The position numbers and the translations under genes were made by a program. Shown here in pieces: positions 1-8,586 of a stretch of 64,000 bases of DNA (positions within the stretch are counted from its first letter, which is position 1; each line of letters begins with the position of its first letter). The stretch is from Pseudomonadota bacterium (GTDB lineage: Bacteria > Pseudomonadota > Gammaproteobacteria > Steroidobacterales > Steroidobacteraceae): assembly GCA_018241445.1 (NCBI GenBank), contig JAFEDT010000001.1, positions 62,001 through 126,000 of the forward strand. Reading direction: 5' to 3'. A model generated the notes under the pieces. The model was given only the letters and a program-made list of their open reading frames with translations. It was not told the DNA's origin and did not search any database.

Positions 1-993
1 GCCACCCTGTTGCGTATGAAACAGGAGGGCTTCCGCCCGGCGCGCGACATCATCCTGGCGCTGACCGCGGACGAGGAGGGCGGCTGCTGCAACGGGGTGG
101 ACTGGCTGCTGAAGAACCGCCATGAGCTGGTGGACGCAGAGTTCGTGCTCAACCACGACGGCGCCTCGGTGATGTCCGAGCACGGCGTGCCGCAGGTCTT
201 CGAGCTGGGCGCAACCGAGAAGGTATATGCCGACTACCAGCTGGTGGTGACCAACCGTGGCGGCCACAGCTCCCTGCCGCGGCCGGACAATGCGATCTAC
301 CAGCTCGCGGCCGGGCTGATGCGGGTGCAGGCCTACAAGTTCCCGTTCGAGCTGAACAACGTGACCCGCGCCTACTTCGAGAGCATGGCGAAACTGGATC
401 CGCAGCGTGCCGCCGACTTCCGGGCCATCCTCACGACACCGCCCGATGAGGGGGCGATCGCACGGCTGTCGCAGGACCCGACCATGGGTTCGATCATGCG
501 CACCACCTGCGTGGCAACGCGCCTGGCGGGCGGCCATGGCAACAACGCGCTGCCGCAGCGTGCCGAGGCCAACATCAACTGCCGCATCCTGCCCGGGCAC
601 TCCCCGGAGAAAGTACGCCAGCAACTGATCCGGGTGCTGAACGACAAGGATATAGCGGTGCGCTTCGTCGCCGACAATGGCACGGTCACCGACACGGCGC
701 CGGACCGGGAAGGCTACCCGCCGCCGCCGCTGAAGCCCGAAGTCATGAAGCCGCTGGAGGCCGTGGTGAAGCAGATGTGGCCCGGGCTTGCGATCGTGCC
801 GACCATGTCCGCCGGCGCCTCCGACAGCATCTACACTGCAGCCATGGGGATCCCGAGCTACGGCATCGCAGGCGTGGCGATCGACCGCGACGACCTGCGC
901 ATGCACGGGCGCGATGAGCGGGTGGGCGTGGCCTCGTTCGACCGGGGCAACGAGTTCTTCTACAGGTACCTGAAGGCGGTTACCGCGCGGTAA
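1..993 (+). CDS. M20 family metallopeptidase, 5' end outside window
   Basis: C-terminal 330 residues of an M20/M25/M40-type zinc peptidase or amidohydrolase. Its frame is open from the first base of the window, so the true start lies upstream. The DEEGG segment near residue 24 matches the acidic metal-binding stretch of M20 enzymes. A lid-like segment rich in GGHSS follows, and late AGASDS and MHGRDER segments match the C-terminal catalytic half, the His probably being a metal ligand. Family members hydrolyse peptides, acyl-amino acids or carbamoyl compounds; the substrate cannot be read here. The next gene is convergent, so no operon partner is visible. Confidence 0.88.
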   Translation, partial: ATLLRMKQEGFRPARDIILALTADEEGGCCNGVDWLLKNRHELVDAEFVLNHDGASVMSEHGVPQVFELGATEKVYADYQLVVTNRGGHSSLPRPDNAIYQLAAGLMRVQAYKFPFELNNVTRAYFESMAKLDPQRAADFRAILTTPPDEGAIARLSQDPTMGSIMRTTCVATRLAGGHGNNALPQRAEANINCRILPGHSPEKVRQQLIRVLNDKDIAVRFVADNGTVTDTAPDREGYPPPPLKPEVMKPLEAVVKQMWPGLAIVPTMSAGASDSIYTAAMGIPSYGIAGVAIDRDDLRMHGRDERVGVASFDRGNEFFYRYLKAVTAR

Positions 994-1072
994 TCGATGA
1001 ACCGGCGTTGACCAATGAGTCGGCGACGGGGTAGTGACCCAACGGGGTGGGCGCAGGTGTTCTCCGCGCGAC

Positions 1073-1094
1073 AGTGTGTAACGAAATACACACT
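1073..1094. repeat. 22-bp palindrome AGTGTGTA-N6-TACACACT, copy 1
   Basis: Perfect 8-bp arms at 1073-1080 and 1087-1094, separated by ACGAAA. It lies in the 163-bp gap between two convergent genes. The same arms with the same 6-bp spacing recur at 52706-52727, also between convergent genes. There is no T-run, so it does not look like an intrinsic terminator; it could be a protein-binding site or a small dispersed repeat. Confidence 0.7.
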
Positions 1095-1156
1095 TCGTGC
1101 CGGGGGCTCCTGATTATGTGCCCTGCCTGGCAAACCTGGGATAGCGGGCTATCGCG

Positions 1157-1786
1157 TTAGCGCGAAGAGCGCTTCGATATCGCGAGCGCCGCGATCAGGA
1201 CGATCGCGATGTTCAGCACCCACCACAGCATCTGACTGTGGATGCCTTTGCGGCCGTTGTCGTTCGCGGCCGCAGTGGTGCTTTTCGCGGCGGAAGCTGC
1301 TGCTGGCGTGGTGTCGGCCCGTGGCGGTGCCGGCGCGGCCCCGGCCGGCCGCGCCGCTGCGCCGGAGAGGCTGCCGTCGAGCACCTCGCGAATGCCGTCG
1401 TGGGTTGCCTGGACCTGTAAGGGAGCGTCCAGCCTGGCCCCCGCCGGCAGGGGCACAACCCAGGAGCCGTCGCCGCGCGCCACCGGTGTGAGCGCCCTGC
1501 CGCCCAGCGAGGCGGTCAGTTCGCTGACCGCCAGCGGTGCAGTGTCGTTGCCGCGGCGCAGGCGCAGTACCACGCTGTCGGCGCCGCGGCTGCCTTCAAG
1601 CACGGCGTCGGCGGAGTGCGCCATGGGGGTGAAGACGGGGGAGTCGGCCGCTGCGCTGGCCGCACCCGCAGTCCAGGCCAGCAACAGCCCCAACAGGCCG
1701 TTGCAGGCCGCTGCATGCCAGTTCTGACCCCCCGCAGGCCGGGTTGTGAACGGCAAGCGCTGATCTGTCCTGTCGGGTCTGCGCAT
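1157..1786 (-). CDS. Conserved-looking envelope protein with C-terminal membrane anchor
   Basis: About 209 residues. A hydrophobic segment near residues 30-48 ending in AASA looks like a signal peptide behind a long N-region. A soluble part follows (residues about 50-150), then an Ala/Pro-rich linker and a single C-terminal membrane span ending in KRSSR. No known family was recognised. It lies 46 bp downstream of the MarR gene on the same strand and may be its operon partner. The ATG chosen has no clear ribosome-binding site; a TTG ten codons later is an alternative. Confidence 0.55.
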   Translation of the reverse strand: MRRPDRTDQRLPFTTRPAGGQNWHAAACNGLLGLLLAWTAGAASAAADSPVFTPMAHSADAVLEGSRGADSVVLRLRRGNDTAPLAVSELTASLGGRALTPVARGDGSWVVPLPAGARLDAPLQVQATHDGIREVLDGSLSGAAARPAGAAPAPPRADTTPAAASAAKSTTAAANDNGRKGIHSQMLWWVLNIAIVLIAALAISKRSSR

Positions 1787-1832
1787 TGGTTTAGGCGGCT
1801 TTTGCGGTTGCGTGGGCTGCGGGCCCCCAAGC

Positions 1833-2315
1833 TTACTCCGGCGGATCTCTTGTCGCCGGGGGAGCCAGGGCCAGCGCTTCCTCCAGGCGGGCCACCCCGG
1901 TGATGAAGCCACGGCGTTCCGCCGGGCTGAGGCGGGCCAGCAGTGCCCGCTCGCGGGCCAGGGCGAGCGGCACGAGTTGCGCATACAGCGCGCGTCCGGC
2001 CCGGCTCAGGCGCAGGTGCTGCTCGCGCCGGTCGCGCACACCCGTGATGCGCTCCAGCAACCCACGGCGCAGCAGTGACACGATGGCGCGGCTGACGCGG
2101 GTCTTGTGCATGCGCGTGCTGGCGGCGATGTACTGCGCGGTGCAGTCCGGGGATTCACCGATGGTGGCGATCACGCGCCACTCGGGAATCTCCAGGCCGA
2201 AGCGCTCGCGGTAGATGTCCGCCAGGTGCTGGCTGACGCCAACCGCCAGGCGGTTGAGGCGGAAGGGGATGAAGGCGTTCAGCCGCAGTACCGCGCGGCG
2301 ATCTCGTGGGCCCAA
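1833..2315 (-). CDS. MarR family transcriptional regulator, probable hmg regulator
   Basis: A 160-residue winged-helix repressor with the MarR layout: an N-terminal dimerisation helix ([15 protein letters not shown]), helix-turn-helix around [13 protein letters not shown], a wing with [10 protein letters not shown], and a C-terminal helix. I start it at the TTG at 2315 because GGAG sits 7 nt upstream and this frees a palindrome at 2336-2349 from coding sequence. Starts at 2363-2384 would overlap the divergent hmgA start. It is divergent from the homogentisate operon and probably controls it, with an aromatic intermediate as likely ligand; this is inference from context. Confidence 0.85.
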   Translation of the reverse strand: MGPRDRRAVLRLNAFIPFRLNRLAVGVSQHLADIYRERFGLEIPEWRVIATIGESPDCTAQYIAASTRMHKTRVSRAIVSLLRRGLLERITGVRDRREQHLRLSRAGRALYAQLVPLALARERALLARLSPAERRGFITGVARLEEALALAPPATRDPPE

Positions 2316-2335
2316 GACCGGACTCCGTGGAAACA

Positions 2336-2349
2336 GTTGCGTTCGCAAC
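2336..2349. promoter_or_regulatory. Probable MarR operator GTTGCG-TT-CGCAAC
   Basis: Perfect inverted repeat with 6-bp arms and a 2-bp centre, 24 bp before the hmgA start and 20 bp before the preferred MarR start. GTTGC/GCAAC half-sites are common in MarR-family operators. The position lets one dimer block both divergent genes. Confidence 0.6.
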
Positions 2350-2373
2350 CGATTGTGCCACATCATTGCCTGC

Positions 2374-3693
2374 ATGAGCACCACGGCAACGACGGGCGGC
2401 TATATGCCGGGTTTCGGCAATCATTTCGCCACCGAGGCCCTGCCTGGCGCCTTGCCCGAGGGACGCAACTCGCCGCAGCGCTGTGCCTACGGGCTGTATG
2501 CCGAGCAGTTCTCCGGCACGGCCTTCACCGCGCCGCGACACACCAACCGCCGCAGCTGGCTGTATCGCATCCGTCCGGCGGTCGCCCACGGTCCGTTCCG
2601 TCCCGTCGAAGCGGGCCTGCTGCGCAGCCGTTTTGACGAAGTCCCCTGTCCTCCGGACCAGCTGCGCTGGGACGCGCCACCGCTGCCGTCGGCCCCGACC
2701 GACTTCGTGGCCGGCCTCATGACGGTGGGTGGCAGCGGAACACCAGACTCGCTCAGCGGCTGCGCCATCCACTGGTACGCGGCGAGTGCCTCGATGCGGC
2801 GCTTCTTCTACGACGCCGATGGCGAGCTGCTGATCGTGCCGCAGCAGGGACGGCTGCTCATCGCCACCGAGCTGGGCCTGCTTACGGTGGAGCCGCTGCA
2901 GATCGCGGTGATCCCGCGCGGGTTGCGTTTCAGGGTGGAACTGCCCGACGGCACGGCGCGCGGCTACGTGTGTGAGAACTTCGGCGCGCCGCTGCGGCTG
3001 CCGGAGCTGGGCCCGATCGGTTCCAACGGGCTCGCCAACCCGCGCGACTTCCAGACGCCGGTGGCCCGCTACGAGGACCAGGCCGGCAGCTTCGAACTGG
3101 TAGCCAGGCTGGACGGCCGGCTGTGGGCCGCCGACATCGACCACTCGCCGCTGGACGTGGTCGCGTGGCACGGCAACAACGCGCCGTACCGCTATGACCT
3201 GCGCCGCTTCAACACCATCGGATCGATCAGTTTCGACCACCCCGATCCGTCGATCTTCGTGGTGCTGCAGTCGCCGAGCGATACACCCGGGGTCGGCGCG
3301 CTCGACTTCGCGATCTTTCCGCCGCGCTGGCTGGTGGCGCAGGACACTTTCCGTCCGCCCTGGTTCCATCGCAATATCGCGAGCGAGTTCATGGGGCTGA
3401 TTCACGGCGTCTACGACGCCAAGGCGGAGGGCTTTGTGCCCGGCGGGGCGTCGCTGCACAACTGCATGAGCGGCCATGGACCGGACGCGGAGACCTTCGC
3501 CAAGGCCAGCCGTGCCGATACCCGGCATCCGCAGCAAATCGCCGATACCATGGCCTTCATGTTCGAGACCCGCGCGCTGATCCGACCGACGCGCTTTGCG
3601 CTGGAAAGCCCGTTGCTGCAACGGGATTACTGGCGCTCATGGGCGGGACTGGCGCGCCACTTCGATCCCGGCGCGAGCGGCCGCGGCGCATGA
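2374..3693 (+). CDS. hmgA: Homogentisate 1,2-dioxygenase
   Basis: 439 residues, the normal length for the family. It opens the homogentisate ring to maleylacetoacetate in tyrosine and phenylalanine catabolism (Fe(II) enzyme). The N-terminal MPGFGNHF is typical. The iron site is visible as WFHRN, then SEFMGLI and, about 30 residues on, HGPDAE, which supply the His/Glu/His ligands. The ATG at 2374 is chosen because [16 protein letters not shown] matches family N-termini. The stop overlaps the fahA start by 4 bp (ATGA), so translation is probably coupled. No maleylacetoacetate isomerase gene is adjacent. Confidence 0.97.
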   Translation: MSTTATTGGYMPGFGNHFATEALPGALPEGRNSPQRCAYGLYAEQFSGTAFTAPRHTNRRSWLYRIRPAVAHGPFRPVEAGLLRSRFDEVPCPPDQLRWDAPPLPSAPTDFVAGLMTVGGSGTPDSLSGCAIHWYAASASMRRFFYDADGELLIVPQQGRLLIATELGLLTVEPLQIAVIPRGLRFRVELPDGTARGYVCENFGAPLRLPELGPIGSNGLANPRDFQTPVARYEDQAGSFELVARLDGRLWAADIDHSPLDVVAWHGNNAPYRYDLRRFNTIGSISFDHPDPSIFVVLQSPSDTPGVGALDFAIFPPRWLVAQDTFRPPWFHRNIASEFMGLIHGVYDAKAEGFVPGGASLHNCMSGHGPDAETFAKASRADTRHPQQIADTMAFMFETRALIRPTRFALESPLLQRDYWRSWAGLARHFDPGASGRGA

Positions 3694-4997
3694 CGGAACT
3701 CAACGGCACCCATGACCCGGCGCTGCGCAGCTGGGTGGCCTCGGCCAACGTTGCAGACAACGATTTTCCGATCCAGAACCTGCCGTTCGGCGTGTTCCGG
3801 CGTGCCGGCACTGGTGAGGCCTTCCGCGGCGGCGTCGCCATCGGCGCCGAAGTGCTGGATCTCGGGGCGCTGCGGCAGGGCGGGCTGGTGGAGGGCCTGG
3901 CAGGGGAGGCGCTCGCTGCCTGCGCGCGGCCGGCACTCAATGACTTCATGGCGCTTGGCAACGCGACGGCGGGAGCCCTGCGTGCCGCGCTGTCGGGTTT
4001 GCTGCGCGCCGGTTCGTCGCACGAGGCGCGGCTGCGCCAGCTGCTGGTGCCGCAGTCGGCGGCGGAATACGACGTGCCGGCGCGCGTCGGGGATTTCACC
4101 GACTTCTATTCCTCCATCCACCATGCCACGGCGGTGGGGCGCTTGTTCCGGCCCGACAATCCGCTGCTCCCCAACTTCAAGTGGGTGCCGATCGCTTACC
4201 ACGGACGCGCATCTTCGATCCGGGTCTCCGGCTTCGCATTCCGCCGCCCACAGGGGCAGCTGATGCCGCCTGCTGCCGCACAGCCGCAGTTGGGGCCCAG
4301 CCGCCGCCTGGACTATGAGCTGGAAATCGGAGCCTTCGTCGGCCGCGGCAACGCACTGGGCGAGCCGATACCCCTGGCTCGCGCGGAGGAGCACCTGTTC
4401 GGCCTGTGCCTGCTGAATGACTGGTCGGCGCGCGACATCCAGGCCTGGGAATATCAGCCCCTCGGCCCGTTCCTGGCGAAGAATTTCCTCACCACGGTTT
4501 CACCGTGGGTGGTGACGCGCGAGGCGCTGGCGCCGTTCCGTGTGCCCTGGACGCGGCCGGCCGCCGAACCGGCGCCGCTGGACTACCTGGACGGCGCCCT
4601 GGTACGCGCAGGCGGCGCATTCGACATGCACCTTACGGTCTGGCTGCGCAGCGCGCGCATGCGCACCGCCGGCACCAGCGCCGTGCGTTTGTCGCATTCC
4701 AACTTCCGCGACTGCTGGTGGACGGTGGCGCAGATGCTGACGCATCACACCGTAAATGGCTGCAACCTCGCCAGCGGTGACCTGCTGGGCAGCGGCACGC
4801 AATCCGGCCCGGCGCCGCAAGAGGCGGGCTCGCTGCTGGAGTTGACCGCTGGCGGCAAGCAGCCGCTGGTCCTGCCGGACGGGGAGAGCCGTACCTTCCT
4901 GGCGGACGGCGACAGTGTCAGCATCCGCGGCTGGTGCGAGCGCGAGGGCTTCGTGCGCATCGGCTTCGGCGAGGCGGAAGGCACCGTCCTGCCGTGA
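3690..4997 (+). CDS. fahA: Fumarylacetoacetase
   Basis: 435 residues. It hydrolyses fumarylacetoacetate to fumarate and acetoacetate, the last step of tyrosine breakdown. It has an N-terminal SH3-like FAH domain (NLPFGVF near residue 28) and a C-terminal FAH fold with [25 protein letters not shown] and LGPFLAKNF, which hold the metal-binding acids. The start at 3690 overlaps the hmgA stop. The end overlaps the next gene as GTGA at 4994-4997, giving a tight three-gene operon. Confidence 0.97.
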   Translation: MTELNGTHDPALRSWVASANVADNDFPIQNLPFGVFRRAGTGEAFRGGVAIGAEVLDLGALRQGGLVEGLAGEALAACARPALNDFMALGNATAGALRAALSGLLRAGSSHEARLRQLLVPQSAAEYDVPARVGDFTDFYSSIHHATAVGRLFRPDNPLLPNFKWVPIAYHGRASSIRVSGFAFRRPQGQLMPPAAAQPQLGPSRRLDYELEIGAFVGRGNALGEPIPLARAEEHLFGLCLLNDWSARDIQAWEYQPLGPFLAKNFLTTVSPWVVTREALAPFRVPWTRPAAEPAPLDYLDGALVRAGGAFDMHLTVWLRSARMRTAGTSAVRLSHSNFRDCWWTVAQMLTHHTVNGCNLASGDLLGSGTQSGPAPQEAGSLLELTAGGKQPLVLPDGESRTFLADGDSVSIRGWCEREGFVRIGFGEAEGTVLP

Positions 4998-5686
4998 AGA
5001 ACTATCGCTATTACGACCTGATCCTGGGCGCCTACGTGTGCGTGCTGCTGTGCGCGAACCTGATCGGGCCGGCCAAGGTCTCCACCGTGTCGCTGCCGCT
5101 CGTGGGCCCGATCACCTTCATGGCCGGGGTACTGTTCTTTCCGATCTCCTACCTGTTTGGCGACATCCTGACGGAGGTCTACGGCTACGCGCGCGACCGG
5201 CGCGTGGTGTGGAGCGGTTTCGCGGCGCTGCTGTTCGCGGCAGTCATGGCGACGGTCATCGTGCACTTGCCGCCGGCGGATTTCTGGCGCAGCAAGCAGA
5301 GTGCGGTGCAGGAGATATTCGGCAACACGCCGCGCATCGTCTGCGCCTCCATCGTCGCCTTCTGGTCCGGCTCCTTCGTCAACAGTTACGTGTTGGCAAA
5401 AATGAAAGTCTGGACACAGGGGCGCTGGCTGTGGAGCCGGATCATCGGCTCGACCCTGTGCGGGGAGCTGGTCGACTCGGGTCTGTTCTACACGATCGCC
5501 TTTGCAGGCCTGTGGACGACGCAGGAGCTGCTGCAGGTTGCCACCACCCAGTATGTGCTGAAGTCGGGCTGGGAAGTGCTGGCGACGCCGCTTACCTACC
5601 GGATCGTCGGGTTCCTGAAGCGCGCGGAGCGCGAGGACTACTACGACCACGACACCAACTTCACCCCTTTCTCTCTCAAGACCTGA
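4994..5686 (+). CDS. yhhQ: YhhQ/VUT family integral membrane transporter (queuosine-precursor type)
   Basis: 230 residues with about six membrane spans and the family's FPISYLFGDILTEVYGY segment. Characterised YhhQ proteins import queuosine precursors (preQ0/preQ1). I use the GTG at 4994, which overlaps the fahA stop as GTGA and begins [15 protein letters not shown], close to family N-termini. The C-terminus is hydrophilic (YYDHDTNF). Its place as third gene of a tyrosine-degradation operon is unusual and may be simple hitch-hiking. Confidence 0.88.
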   Translation: MKNYRYYDLILGAYVCVLLCANLIGPAKVSTVSLPLVGPITFMAGVLFFPISYLFGDILTEVYGYARDRRVVWSGFAALLFAAVMATVIVHLPPADFWRSKQSAVQEIFGNTPRIVCASIVAFWSGSFVNSYVLAKMKVWTQGRWLWSRIIGSTLCGELVDSGLFYTIAFAGLWTTQELLQVATTQYVLKSGWEVLATPLTYRIVGFLKRAEREDYYDHDTNFTPFSLKT

Positions 5687-5703
5687 GGCCTGAATCAGGG
5701 GCC

Positions 5704-5750
5704 AGCTGACAAAAGGCGGGGGCTGCGCACCCCCGCCATGCTCTGTCAGC
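5704..5750. terminator. Nested hairpin between convergent genes
   Basis: Inner stem GGCGGGGG (5715-5722) pairs with CCCCCGCC (5730-5737) around a 7-nt loop. An outer stem GCTGACA (5705-5711) pairs with TGTCAGC (5744-5750). It sits between the convergent yhhQ and the gene ending at 5763. There is no T-run, so termination strength is uncertain, but it could serve both directions. Confidence 0.65.
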
Positions 5751-5762
5751 TTGCAGCAGCGA

Positions 5763-6107
5763 TTACCTGCCGATCTGCTTGCTGACCTGGTTCTCCTGCT
5801 GGTTCAGCGCGCGCTGCTCGGCCCTGGTCACGTGGCCGCCGTTGGTGCGGGCCATGGTGCGCTCTTCCTGGCGGATCGCATGGTCATCACGGTGCAGGGT
5901 AGCGGCCTGAGCACGGCTCATCTCGCCTTCCTTCACTTCCTGGTGAATGCGGCGGTTCTGGTTCGCCAGCCGGTTGTTGACCTGCTCGCGGCGCGGGTGG
6001 TGCTTCTGCCAGCGCGTATCGTGGTCGCCGGCCAGGGCGGTTGCGCTCACGGCGCCCAGCGCGATCGTGGCGGCGGCGGTGATCAGGACGCTACGGTACT
6101 TCGACAT
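5763..6107 (-). CDS. Small secreted Arg/Gln-rich protein
   Basis: 114 residues. Signal peptide to about residue 26 (AVSATALAG), then a charged, probably helical mature part with repeats of RLANQNRRI, RDDHAIRQEER and RALNQQENQVSKQIG. Similar periplasmic hypothetical proteins are common in Proteobacteria, but I know no function. A strong ribosome-binding site (AGGGAGAG) precedes the ATG. It has its own transcription unit, divergent from the Gly-rich gene. Confidence 0.85.
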   Translation of the reverse strand: MSKYRSVLITAAATIALGAVSATALAGDHDTRWQKHHPRREQVNNRLANQNRRIHQEVKEGEMSRAQAATLHRDDHAIRQEERTMARTNGGHVTRAEQRALNQQENQVSKQIGR

Positions 6108-6408
6108 GACGACTCTCCCTTTCAGGGGTTGGTTGTGACCGGCCGTGCCGGCTTGGTGCGATGAACGGAACCGGGGGCGCTGGGTGCACGTCGTGACGGA
6201 AAGTTAACCAGTCAGGCGCCTGTCAACCTTATGTCGTCTCGGACGCTGTGGGTTGATGAGGGATGGCCCCCATGGGAAGGCCCCGCTTCCGGGCCTGAAC
6301 CGTACATGAATCAGCCGGCCAGCCAGGTGATGCAGTTCCCAGGCAGCCCGGCTGCCGACTTGAACGGTGAGGCAACACGGGAGTCTAATGACTGCGAAGG
6401 AGAGCGCC
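6108..6408. other. 301-bp divergent intergenic region
   Basis: No gene is seen. On the minus strand a TTGACA-like hexamer (6221-6226) could be a -35 for the small secreted protein, but no good -10 follows. A hairpin AGGCCC (6278-6283)/GGGCCT (6291-6296) with a 7-nt loop is present. The plus-strand ribosome-binding site AAGGAG lies just before 6409. Confidence 0.5.
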
Positions 6409-7374
6409 GTGAACAGTAAATCGGGTGCGAGGCGCGTGGTGGCCCTGGGTCTGCTTGGGGCCATGCTCGCGGTCACGTTGCCGGTCCAGGCCCAACACCA
6501 CGGGGGTGGCGGGGGCGGCGGTGGGTTTGGCGGAGGCCATTCGATGGGCGGTGGCGGCGGCCACTCCATGGGTGGCGGCGGCCACTCCATGGGTGGCGGT
6601 GGACACTTCACGGGCGGCGGCCGCGCGATCAGCGGTGCGGTTCGCTCGGGTGGCGGATCCTTTGCGGGCCACTTCGCGGGTGGCGGCCGGGCCGTCGGCT
6701 ACGGTGGCCGCGCTTTTGCCGGACAGCGCTTCTCCGGGGCTCCCTACTCACCGGTGCATGGCGGCTTTGCCGCCGGCGCGGAACGGCGCGGAGTCGGCGT
6801 GGTCGGCCGGTCCGGTGGCGGCAGTGCTTACTGGGGCCGCGGCGGCACCTACAGCTCCGGCGCCTACTGGGGCGGGGGTTACTGGCGCGGCGGTTACTGG
6901 CCACGCTGTTATTACGGTCCGGGCATTTCCTGGTTTCTGCCGGTACTGCCGTTCGGCTTCAGCACATTCTGGTGGGGCGGCTTCCCCTATTACTACTGGA
7001 ACAACGTCTATTACACCTGGAATCCGGGATATAACGGCTACGTCGTAACCGACCCGCCGCCCGTGGCCGACGGCAGCGGCAGCGCCTATCCCGGGGATGC
7101 CAACGGCGACTACAGCGGCGACTACAGTGATTCCGATGAAGCGCCACCGCCGCAGGCTGACGGGGTGGCGCCGGGACCGGACGTCTATGCCTATCCCCGC
7201 AATGGCCAGAGTGACAGCCAGGCGCAGACCGACCGCTATCAGTGCCACAGCTGGGCGGTGACCACGACGGGCTTCGACCCGACCCGGCCCTCGCAGCAGG
7301 CCAGCGGCAGTCTGTCGGCCTATCGGCGTGCGCTGATCGCCTGTCTCGACGCACGCGGCTACAGCGCGCGGTGA
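6409..7374 (+). CDS. Gly/Tyr-rich secreted protein (DUF6515-like)
   Basis: 321 residues. The GTG at 6409 is preferred because AAGGAG stands 6 nt upstream; an ATG at 6388 has no such site. A signal peptide ends near VQAQ. It is followed by a Gly/His/Ser repeat region, a Gly/Trp/Tyr-rich stretch, and a segment with YYYWNNVYYTW and GYNGYVVTDPP that resembles DUF6515 proteins. A conserved-looking C-terminal module reads YQCHSWAV, TGFDP and ALIACLDARGYSAR with two cysteines. Probably an extracytoplasmic or surface protein; role unknown. It overlaps the next gene by 4 bp (GTGA). Confidence 0.8.
   Translation: MNSKSGARRVVALGLLGAMLAVTLPVQAQHHGGGGGGGGFGGGHSMGGGGGHSMGGGGHSMGGGGHFTGGGRAISGAVRSGGGSFAGHFAGGGRAVGYGGRAFAGQRFSGAPYSPVHGGFAAGAERRGVGVVGRSGGGSAYWGRGGTYSSGAYWGGGYWRGGYWPRCYYGPGISWFLPVLPFGFSTFWWGGFPYYYWNNVYYTWNPGYNGYVVTDPPPVADGSGSAYPGDANGDYSGDYSDSDEAPPPQADGVAPGPDVYAYPRNGQSDSQAQTDRYQCHSWAVTTTGFDPTRPSQQASGSLSAYRRALIACLDARGYSAR
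6550..6612 (+). repeat. In-frame 21-bp tandem repeat
   Basis: Two exact 21-bp copies (6550-6570, 6571-6591) and a third degenerate copy (6592-6612), encoding GGGGHSM-type heptads in the Gly-rich protein. The unit is a multiple of three, so copy change would alter length without breaking the frame. Confidence 0.8.
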
Positions 7375-8042
7375 CGCGCGCTGGCGCGCCGACCCATGGC
7401 GCCGTGTTCCTGTTCGATGTCGACAACACCCTGCTCGACAACGATGCGGTCCAGGCTGACCTCAGCGCCTGCCTGACGCGCGAGTTGGGTACAGCGTGCC
7501 GCGATCGTTACTGGACGATATATGAGGCCCTGCGCCAGGAGCTGGGCTACGCCGATTACCTGGGTGCCCTGCAGCGCTACCGGCTGGAACATGTGGACGA
7601 GCCCGAGCTGCTGCGGGTGTCGTCGTTCCTGATCGACTATCCCTTCGCGCAGCGCGTCTATCCCGGCAGCATGCAGGCGCTGGCGCGCTGCAGTGCGCTC
7701 GGGCCCACCGTGATCCTGTCAGACGGCGACGTGGTGTTTCAGCCGCGCAAGATACAGCGCTCGGGCCTGTGGGACGCCGTGCAGGGCAGGGTGCTGATCT
7801 ATCTGCACAAGGAACTGATGCTCGACGCCGTTGCGCGCCGCTATCCGGCGCAACGCTACGTCATGGTGGACGACAAGGTGCGCATTCTCGCGGCGATGAA
7901 GGCCGCCTGGGGAGCGAAGCTGACCACGGTGTTCGTTCGCCAGGGGCACTATGCGCTGGATCAGAAGGAAGTGGCGCGCTGGCCGGCCCCGGATGTCTGT
8001 GTGGAAGCGATCGCCGATCTCGCCCGCTGCGATCAGCGCTGA
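7371..8042 (+). CDS. HAD family hydrolase
   Basis: 223 residues. A haloacid-dehalogenase-type phosphatase with motif I DVDNTLLD (near residue 17), motif II as ILSDGD, a motif III lysine in the HKE region, and motif IV VDDK. The helical cap lies between motifs I and II. The start GTG overlaps the stop of the Gly-rich gene (GTGA), so the two are translationally coupled although one product is secreted and this one is cytoplasmic. The substrate is unknown. Confidence 0.88.
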   Translation: MTRAGAPTHGAVFLFDVDNTLLDNDAVQADLSACLTRELGTACRDRYWTIYEALRQELGYADYLGALQRYRLEHVDEPELLRVSSFLIDYPFAQRVYPGSMQALARCSALGPTVILSDGDVVFQPRKIQRSGLWDAVQGRVLIYLHKELMLDAVARRYPAQRYVMVDDKVRILAAMKAAWGAKLTTVFVRQGHYALDQKEVARWPAPDVCVEAIADLARCDQR

Positions 8043-8072
8043 CGGGCGCGCAAAGGTGTACCCTTCACCGTG

Positions 8073-8582
8073 ATGTCCACCGAACAACCCTGGCTCGACG
8101 GCCTGCGCGAGAGCAGCTCCGCACTGCAGGGTGTGCTGTCGGCAATACTGGAGGCCGAGCGCCGCCTGGCGCTGCCCGCATCCCCGATGGAGCGGCTGAA
8201 GCAGATCACCACCAGCCCTGAGTGGGCCTGGCTGCAGCCCCTGTACCGCCTGATTGCCGACGTCGATCACGCGCTGGGCTATAAGCAGGGAGTGCCGGCG
8301 AGTGAAAGCGCGGCAATCGGCGCCCATGCCCGCGAACTGCTGACCGGGGTGGCGGGGCCGGGTGAGGAATTGTCCGCAGAAGCCTCGGCCTTCGTGCAGC
8401 ACTACCGGGGGCTACTGCAGGGCGATCCGGCGGTCGCAATGGCGCACGCGGCGGCGCTGCGCGTGTTACGCACACTGCCGATCGAAGCCGCGAACGAGTC
8501 CGAGCGCCTGCACGCGCGTCACCAGTGGAACGAGCGGCGTCAGTTCCTGCGCATGGGTTCGCGCGGCAAGGGATCGTCGTGA
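8073..8582 (+). CDS. Hypothetical cytoplasmic protein
   Basis: 169 residues, mostly helical by composition, no signal peptide or membrane span. The segment MERLKQITTSPEWAWLQPLYRLIADVD recalls uncharacterised proteobacterial proteins, but I do not recognise a characterised family. The ATG at 8073 directly follows an alternative GTG at 8070. It lies 30 bp after the HAD gene and may be co-transcribed; it converges on the protease gene 4 bp downstream. Confidence 0.75.
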   Translation: MSTEQPWLDGLRESSSALQGVLSAILEAERRLALPASPMERLKQITTSPEWAWLQPLYRLIADVDHALGYKQGVPASESAAIGAHARELLTGVAGPGEELSAEASAFVQHYRGLLQGDPAVAMAHAAALRVLRTLPIEAANESERLHARHQWNERRQFLRMGSRGKGSS

Positions 8583-8586
8583 GACC

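Noticed and set aside
6538..6612. CRISPR-like repeats
   Set aside because: The repeats are contiguous 21-bp coding units without spacers.
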